Shown one piece after another: positions 6,749 to 10,512 of a stretch of DNA of 10,512 nt. A program made the position numbers and the translations under genes. The stretch is taken from NCBI GenBank assembly GCA_018820005.1, contig JAHJOS010000171.1, positions 1 through 10,512 on the forward strand, written 5' to 3'. The stretch's first letter is position 1. Each line of letters starts with the position of its first letter. The notes beneath the pieces were generated by a model. The model had not been told where the DNA came from. It saw nothing but the letters and a program-made list of their open reading frames with translations, and ran no database searches. Origin of the DNA: Alphaproteobacteria bacterium. Its GTDB lineage: Bacteria > Pseudomonadota > Alphaproteobacteria > Rhizobiales > Devosiaceae.

Positions 6749-7345
6749 TTGGCCAACGGCGGACCCGAGATCGAACAGCTGATCCAGCTGATGGCGCGCC
6801 TGCCGGGCTTGGGGCCCCGCTCGGCGCGGCGTGCTGTGCTGCAGCTGATCAAGAAGAAGGATCAGCTGATGATCCCGCTGTCGGCGGCGCTAGACCGCGC
6901 CGTGGCGGCGGTGTGCACCTGCGAAGTCTGCGGCAATGTCGATACCAGAAGTCCCTGTTCAATCTGCGCCGATCCACGCCGTGCTGAAAGCGGCATGCTG
7001 ATCGTGGTAGAAGACGTCGCCGATCTCTGGGCGCTTGAGCGCGCAGGCGTGGGTGCAGTGCGTTACCATGTGCTGGGCGGCGTGCTGTCACCACTCGATG
7101 GCGTAGGCCCAGACGATATTGCCATAGATGGGCTTATTGCCCGAGCGCCCGAGTTCGCCGAGATCGTTCTGGCGGTCAATGCCACGGTCGAGGGCCAGAC
7201 CACCGCCCATTACATCACCGACCGTTTGGCGGGTCTCAACCTCACCATCACCCGACTGGCCCATGGCGTGCCAGTCGGCGGTGAGCTCGATTATCTCGAT
7301 GAAGGCACGCTCAGCCAGGCCCTACGCGCCCGAACGCACATTTAG
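6749..7345 (+). CDS. recR: Recombination mediator protein RecR
   Basis: Acts with RecO (and RecF) to load RecA onto SSB-covered single-stranded gaps. It has 198 residues (E. coli RecR 201). A helix-hairpin-helix DNA-binding region covers about residues 8-35 (LPGLGPRSARR). A zinc finger follows with Cys58, Cys61, Cys70 and Cys73 (CEVC and CSIC), then a Toprim domain from about 82 (GMLIVVEDVADLWALE) and a C-terminal GVPVGGELDYLDEGTL segment. All key elements are intact. The start is TTG at 6749: the frame is stopped at 6719-6721 and no ATG or GTG lies between, while the next Met (residue 15) would cut into the helix-hairpin-helix. AGGAA sits immediately before TTG, too close for a normal ribosome site, so initiation probably depends on coupling to ybaB. 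Confidence 0.95.
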   Translation: MANGGPEIEQLIQLMARLPGLGPRSARRAVLQLIKKKDQLMIPLSAALDRAVAAVCTCEVCGNVDTRSPCSICADPRRAESGMLIVVEDVADLWALERAGVGAVRYHVLGGVLSPLDGVGPDDIAIDGLIARAPEFAEIVLAVNATVEGQTTAHYITDRLAGLNLTITRLAHGVPVGGELDYLDEGTLSQALRARTHI

Positions 7346-7354
7346 GGCCAGCGG

Positions 7355-7669
7355 TTACGCCGCCTGAGACTGCTGCACAAAGTTCTCGCTGAGCGCAGCG
7401 TAGCATGCGCGCAGGTCCGCAATGCCGTAGCCGCAGGGGCCAATCTGGGTTGCCAGGAAGTCAAAGCCACCGCGCCCGTCGGTAGAGCGAATGCCGGCTT
7501 CCACGACTCGGTCGGCGAAAACATCCGTTTCGGTTGCGCCAAGGCCAAGGCAATGGGCGACCACGGCACCGACAGAGCGGTCGGCACGGGCGCGATCGTA
7601 GAAGCGCCGTTCTTCGATCCAGAAATACTTGCGCAGCGTGGCTTCTTGAGCCGTCGAAAAAATGTCCAT
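7355..7669 (-). CDS. Divergent DUF1476 / ATP synthase zeta-subunit-like small protein
   Basis: A 104-residue acidic helical protein. Aligned by eye with the DUF1476 (ATP synthase zeta subunit, F1-ATPase inhibitor of alphaproteobacteria) consensus as I remember it, it matches without gaps for about 58 residues: Met1, Phe4, Ala10, Lys14, EE..RF (19-23), AR (27-28), Gly34, Ala38, LGL (41-43), Glu47, Ala52, VV (55-56), Ala58; a later LR also matches. Its length fits the usual size of the family. The N-terminus, where the inhibitory segment of the Paracoccus zeta subunit lies, is the most diverged: charged residues are replaced by Ser, Thr, Ala and Trp17-Ile18. No ATP synthase gene is nearby. ATG at 7669 is preceded by GGGGA at 5 bases and gives the family-like start; a TTG at 7819 would add 50 residues without support. 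It is convergent with recR, 9 bases apart. If the family call is wrong, this is an uncharacterised small protein. Confidence 0.6.
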   Translation of the reverse strand: MDIFSTAQEATLRKYFWIEERRFYDRARADRSVGAVVAHCLGLGATETDVFADRVVEAGIRSTDGRGGFDFLATQIGPCGYGIADLRACYAALSENFVQQSQAA

Positions 7670-8010
7670 TATCGTCCCCAAACGCCAGATTGGCTGTGTC
7701 TGGTGAGCATGAAAGGCCCGGTTTAAGGGGCACGCAAGCAAGTCGATAAAGTTGTATCCATCTGTCGGAAGCACCATGCCCACACGGCCACTTCCAACAT
7801 CTGCATCAATAAATATCAAATAAAACTGCCTGTCTTCAGCGGCTTAGCTCTATTGATCGATCAGTAACCACCGCAACATAGATGTTCCTGATCAGATGGC
7901 ACCTCGACATCGACTTGCAGCAATTGCGGCAGTGCTGCCGATAGTGCGGCCTCAGGCTTGCCCAGCGCCCCACTCTGCGCGGGGCGCGCTAGCCCAACCG
8001 GACCCAGTGA
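7670..8010. other. 341-base gap without a convincing gene, with several palindromes
   Basis: Between the zeta-like ORF and the end of rmuC I find no ORF with good codon pattern and ribosome site. The stretch holds an AT-rich patch (7805-7830) that could carry the promoter of the - strand small gene, a 10-base palindrome TGATCGATCA (7854-7863), CTGATCAG (7888-7895), CGGCAG-TG-CTGCCG (7927-7940) and a GC-rich hairpin (7965-7987). The 7819-7670 part is open on the - strand, so a longer N-terminus for the small protein or a leader of about 130 nt cannot be excluded. I see no tRNA. Confidence 0.5.
7965..7987 (-). terminator. GC-rich hairpin just after rmuC, possible terminator
   Basis: GCGCCCC (7965-7971) and GGGGCGC (7981-7987) form a perfect 7-pair stem with a 9-base loop, 23 bases past the rmuC stop codon in its direction of transcription. 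No T-run follows on the - strand, so it is not a classical intrinsic terminator; it may stabilise the mRNA 3' end or help factor-dependent termination. Confidence 0.35.
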
Positions 8011-9438
8011 TCAAGCCAGATCGCCGGGATCATCGACAACAAGGCGCAGGGACGGCGCCTCGGAACCAGACGCGCCCTCACCACCATCCCAGCCGTTCGG
8101 AATAACGCGGCTGGATTTGGCCCCAAGCTCGCGCAGCATTTCGACCTGGCGCACGACATTGCCCTTGCCAGAGGAGAGCTGGTTGCGGGCATCGTCAAAA
8201 CTACTGCGGGCCTTGTCGAGATGGCCGTCGAGCTTGTCCATGGTGCCAAGAAAACCCACGACCTTGTCGTAAAGTGCCCCAGCGCGACTGGCGATTTCCT
8301 CGGCATTGCGATGGCGCTTTTCAATGTCCCAGACATTGCGCACCGTGCGCAGCACGGTCATCAGCGTGGTGGGCGTCGTCAGCATGACACCCTGGCTCAT
8401 CCCATATTCGACGAGCTTGGCATCGGCCTGGATTGCCGTCGCCAGTGCGGATTCAATGGGTACGAACATCATCACATAATCGAGGCTGCTGCGCGCATGG
8501 CGTTGGTACGTCTTTTCGCCCAGTGTGCGGATATGGGTACGGATGGAGACAATATGGGCCTGCAGATATTGCGCCCTGGTCTGGTCCTCGGCATTCACAT
8601 AGGCCTCAAAGGCAGTCAGCGAGACCTTGGAATCGATCACCAGCCGGTCATTGTTGGGCATCAGCACTTCCACGTCGGTGCGCACGCGGCTGCCATCTTC
8701 GGCGGTGTGGCTGGTCTGGGTGATGAATTCCTCGCCCTCGCGCAGGCCTGAGCCTTCCAGAATCGTCGAGAGGATCATTTCCCCCCAGGCGCCCTGGGTC
8801 TGGGAATTGCCCTTGAGGGCGCGCGTCAGGTTCTGTGCTTCGGTGGTGATCTGCAGATTACTGGCGGCAAGGGCCCGGATCTGTTCGCCCATGGTGGCGC
8901 GGTCGCGCAGCAGTTCACCCTGGAATTCGACGATCTTGTCATTGAGCGGCTTGAGCAGGCCATCGACCTGTTCGCGGTTCTGCTTGGAAAACGTCTCGCC
9001 GTGGCTCTTGAGCACATCGCCGGCAATGGACTTGAACTCATCGGTCATCTGCTGGCGGGCGTCGAGGAAGCGCTTGAGGTTTTCGGCGGACTGCTTTTCC
9101 TGCTCAGCCATGCGCGCACGCAGCCCTGATACTTCGCCAAGCAGCGCCGCGCCGCGATCGCGCTCGGTATCGAGCAGATCTTCGCCGCGCGTCCGTTCTT
9201 GCTGCAAGAGCCGGTCGAGTTCCTGGATGCGGCTGTCGCGCTCGGCGAGTTGGGTCTGAAAGTTGGTTCGCAGCTGATCGGCGGCCTGCTGGGCGGCTGC
9301 GGCTGCCTGCGCGGCGCTGCCGCGTATGGCCCCAATCATGATCGCGACCAGCAGCAGGGCAAGCAGAATGGCGCACGCGATGGCGGCAGTGGCAGCGGTT
9401 ATCGGCCAGTCGCCGAGCGTGAAGAGCAATGTGTCCAT
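8011..9438 (-). CDS. rmuC: DNA recombination protein RmuC
   Basis: Member of the RmuC family (475 residues), membrane-anchored proteins with a nuclease-like fold. In E. coli, rmuC affects recombination at short inverted repeats; its biochemical activity is not settled. One N-terminal membrane segment (about 13-38, with AILLALLLVAIMIGAI) is followed by a long coiled coil rich in Glu, Arg and Gln (about 40-190). The conserved RmuC domain then begins with GNSQTQGAWGE and SGLREGEEF, continues with RTDVEVLMPNNDRLVIDSKVSL, whose D..V and D-S-K residues resemble the PD-(D/E)XK nuclease core, and ends with KVVGFLGTMDKLDGHL. The protein would face the cytoplasm. ATG at 9438 lies just before the membrane segment, but no clear ribosome site is visible. 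It is divergent from def across 149 bases. Confidence 0.93.
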   Translation of the reverse strand: MDTLLFTLGDWPITAATAAIACAILLALLLVAIMIGAIRGSAAQAAAAAQQAADQLRTNFQTQLAERDSRIQELDRLLQQERTRGEDLLDTERDRGAALLGEVSGLRARMAEQEKQSAENLKRFLDARQQMTDEFKSIAGDVLKSHGETFSKQNREQVDGLLKPLNDKIVEFQGELLRDRATMGEQIRALAASNLQITTEAQNLTRALKGNSQTQGAWGEMILSTILEGSGLREGEEFITQTSHTAEDGSRVRTDVEVLMPNNDRLVIDSKVSLTAFEAYVNAEDQTRAQYLQAHIVSIRTHIRTLGEKTYQRHARSSLDYVMMFVPIESALATAIQADAKLVEYGMSQGVMLTTPTTLMTVLRTVRNVWDIEKRHRNAEEIASRAGALYDKVVGFLGTMDKLDGHLDKARSSFDDARNQLSSGKGNVVRQVEMLRELGAKSSRVIPNGWDGGEGASGSEAPSLRLVVDDPGDLA

Positions 9439-9524
9439 GCGTCAAGTCTAGCCGATTCGGTGCGTTGCCATAATGTTCTGCAGTGCGGAACCGACGCCTG
9501 ACGCCGGCCGCCGCGCCACAAGAG

Positions 9525-9553
9525 TTGACCTTTCGCGCTAATATACCATATCG
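9525..9553 (+). promoter_or_regulatory. Possible promoter of def-fmt
   Basis: TTGACC (9525-9530) is a near-consensus -35 box. About 16 bases on, within the AT-rich TAATATACCATATCG patch, CATATC (9547-9552) could serve as -10 and resembles the CATATA box of the ffs promoter. Transcription would start near 9559, leaving a leader of about 29 bases before def. The exact -10 is ambiguous because the patch offers several overlapping choices. Confidence 0.45.
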
Positions 9554-9587
9554 AGAGGCAATTCCCCTTTCGTCCGGATCAACACCC

Positions 9588-10103
9588 ATGGCTATCCGCC
9601 CCATCCTTGTCATTCCCGATGCGCGCCTGCGGGCCGTCACCGATCCAATCGATGCGGTTGACGACGCGATCAAGGAACTGGCCAAGGACATGCTCGAGAC
9701 CATGTATGACGCGCCCGGCATTGGTCTGGCTGCGCCCCAGATCGGGGTGATGAAGCGCATCGTGGTGATGGACCTGGCCGGTGAGGACGAAACGCCCACG
9801 CCGCTGGTGATGATCAATCCCGAGATCACCCATTTCGGCGAACAGATGCAGGTGACCGAGGAAGGGTGCCTGTCCATCCCCGAACTCTACTACGAAGTCG
9901 AACGTCCCAATGAGGTGACGGTGACTTATACCGACCTCGAGGGCAAAGAAGTCACGCTGGACGCCGAGGGCAAGCTGGCCGTGTGCATCCAGCATGAACT
10001 CGATCATCTCGATGGCGTGCTCTATATCGATTACCTCAGCCGCCTCAAGCGCGATCGCGTGATCAAGAAGTTCGAAAAGGCCGCCAAGCGCGGCGCCGGC
10101 TAG
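9588..10103 (+). CDS. def: Peptide deformylase
   Basis: Metalloenzyme that removes the formyl group from the N-terminal methionine of new proteins at the ribosome. It has 171 residues, the usual size for type 1. All three family motifs are intact: GIGLAAPQ (44-51), EGCLS (92-96) and QHELDH (135-140). Metal ligands are Cys94, His136 and His140; Glu137 is the general base. The C-terminal helix is basic (RLKRDRVIKKFEKAAKR), as expected for docking on the ribosome. The start is ATG at 9588, giving AIRPILVIPD directly before the fold, with GGA 9 bases upstream. An in-frame start at 9483 would add 35 residues with no family counterpart and would begin upstream of the likely promoter. It is followed by fmt in the same direction, the enzyme that puts on the formyl group. 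Confidence 0.96.
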   Translation: MAIRPILVIPDARLRAVTDPIDAVDDAIKELAKDMLETMYDAPGIGLAAPQIGVMKRIVVMDLAGEDETPTPLVMINPEITHFGEQMQVTEEGCLSIPELYYEVERPNEVTVTYTDLEGKEVTLDAEGKLAVCIQHELDHLDGVLYIDYLSRLKRDRVIKKFEKAAKRGAG

Positions 10104-10130
10104 CGCCTTCGTCCTTGAACCGTTGACGAC

Positions 10131-10206
10131 CATCATCACCGGGCTTGTCCCGGTGATCCATTTTCGGCCAGACGCCATGGATTGCCCGGACTTGCCGGGC
10201 CATGAA
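10131..10206. repeat. Paired palindromic intergenic repeat (RIME-like) between def and fmt
   Basis: Two hairpins lie 26 bases apart. The first is a perfect 9-pair stem, ATCACCGGG (10135-10143) with CCCGGTGAT (10149-10157) around loop CTTGT. The second is GCCCGG (10184-10189) with CCGGGC (10195-10200) around ACTTG, extended by two A-T pairs across one mismatch. The stems share the CCGG core and a CTTG-containing loop, so they look like two halves of one element. The form recalls the short mosaic palindromic repeats of rhizobial genomes (RIME-type). CCATTTT follows the first hairpin, so it could partly terminate def transcripts. Copy number elsewhere in the genome cannot be seen here. Confidence 0.6.
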
Positions 10207-10253
10207 CAGGCTGATCGACCGCGGGCAGAGGCCCAGACCGAGGAGCCGCACGC

Positions 10254-10512
10254 ATGCGCATCATCTTCATGGGAACGCCGGAGTTCTCCGTTCCGACGCT
10301 GACCGAGATCGTCTCGTCGGGCCATGAGGTGGTGGCTGTCTATACGCGCGCGCCCAAGCCTGCCGGGCGCGGGCAGGAAGAGCGCAAGTCGCCGGTGCAT
10401 GTGGCTGCAGAGGGCTTTGGCATTCCCGTGTTCACGCCGCGCTCGCTCAAGGGCGAAGAGGAACAGGCTGCCTTTGCCGCGCTGGATGCCGATCTGGGCG
10501 TCGTGATTGCCT
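10254..10512 (+). CDS. fmt: Methionyl-tRNA formyltransferase, 3' end outside the window
   Basis: Transfers a formyl group from 10-formyltetrahydrofolate to the methionine on initiator tRNA, making fMet-tRNA for translation initiation. The first 86 residues are present. MRIIFMGTPEFSVPTL matches the family start, and SSGHEVVAVYT, the conserved PAGRG and SPVHVAAEGFGIPVF follow as in E. coli Fmt. The formyl-folate active site (Asn, His, Asp) and the C-terminal tRNA-binding domain lie beyond the edge. ATG at 10254 has a strong ribosome site, GAGGAG, at an 8-base spacing. It follows def by 150 bases with a repeat element in the gap; pairing with def is a common operon. Confidence 0.94.
   Translation, partial: MRIIFMGTPEFSVPTLTEIVSSGHEVVAVYTRAPKPAGRGQEERKSPVHVAAEGFGIPVFTPRSLKGEEEQAAFAALDADLGVVIA

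Noticed and set aside
7836..7880. tRNA-like stretch with GGCTTAGCTC
   Set aside because: No matching T-arm (GGTTCGAATCC-like) or acceptor stem follows.
7896..8105. Small + strand ORF of 69 codons in the gap before rmuC
   Set aside because: No ribosome site, it runs into the rmuC coding region antisense, and its Arg/Pro/His-rich composition looks like a shadow frame.
9483..9587. Upstream extension of def by 35 codons
   Set aside because: Not part of the deformylase fold, and it would begin upstream of the likely promoter; ATG at 9588 fits the family.
9104..9877. 257-codon - strand ORF across rmuC, the divergent promoter region and def
   Set aside because: It runs through the promoter region and two real genes in other frames.
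9579..10400. 273-codon - strand ORF spanning def, the gap and fmt
   Set aside because: It overlaps two conserved genes and an intergenic repeat; no domain is visible.
1..10512. CRISPR arrays, transposons, toxin-antitoxin or defence genes
   Set aside because: No regularly spaced repeats, transposase motifs or paired small genes were seen; the window looks like conserved core chromosome.

Overview
The window reads as ordinary chromosomal core sequence from a GC-rich alphaproteobacterium, most likely Hyphomicrobiales (Rhizobiales), possibly near Devosia; the genus is a guess. Reasons: the order small SRP RNA - dnaX - ybaB - recR followed by rmuC, def and fmt; a DnaX without the usual zinc-binding cysteines; a Si-specific transhydrogenase; a short protein resembling the alphaproteobacterial ATP synthase zeta subunit (DUF1476); and a paired palindromic intergenic repeat of the kind seen in rhizobial genomes. 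I see no insertion sequence, phage gene, CRISPR array or recognisable defence system.

Left part (1-4350): the 3' part of a GGDEF diguanylate cyclase lies on the + strand. It overlaps by 4 bases, tail to tail, a block of three - strand genes. In transcription order these are a LOG-family phosphoribohydrolase (4350-3490), the soluble transhydrogenase sthA (3390-1975, TTG start) and a second class-I flavoprotein disulfide oxidoreductase (1908-529). The two flavoproteins are distant paralogues: one lacks the redox cysteines, the other has them. A CATTGC/GCAATG inverted repeat lies just upstream of sthA.

Middle (4351-7345): a divergent intergenic region carries the 4.5S/SRP RNA gene ffs with a good promoter and a hairpin behind it. 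It is followed by dnaX (clamp loader), ybaB (nucleoid-associated protein; ATGA overlap with dnaX) and recR (TTG start), probably one replication and repair operon.

Right part (7346-10512): convergent to recR is a 104-residue ORF that I place in the DUF1476 / ATP synthase zeta family as a divergent member. A gap of about 340 bases with several palindromes follows, then rmuC on the - strand. Divergent from rmuC are def and the 5' part of fmt, the N-terminal formyl-methionine pair. A two-hairpin repeat sits between def and fmt.

The most interesting item is the divergent zeta-like protein outside any ATP synthase context. The rest are refinements of known genes: start codons, lost metal or redox residues, and intergenic structure.
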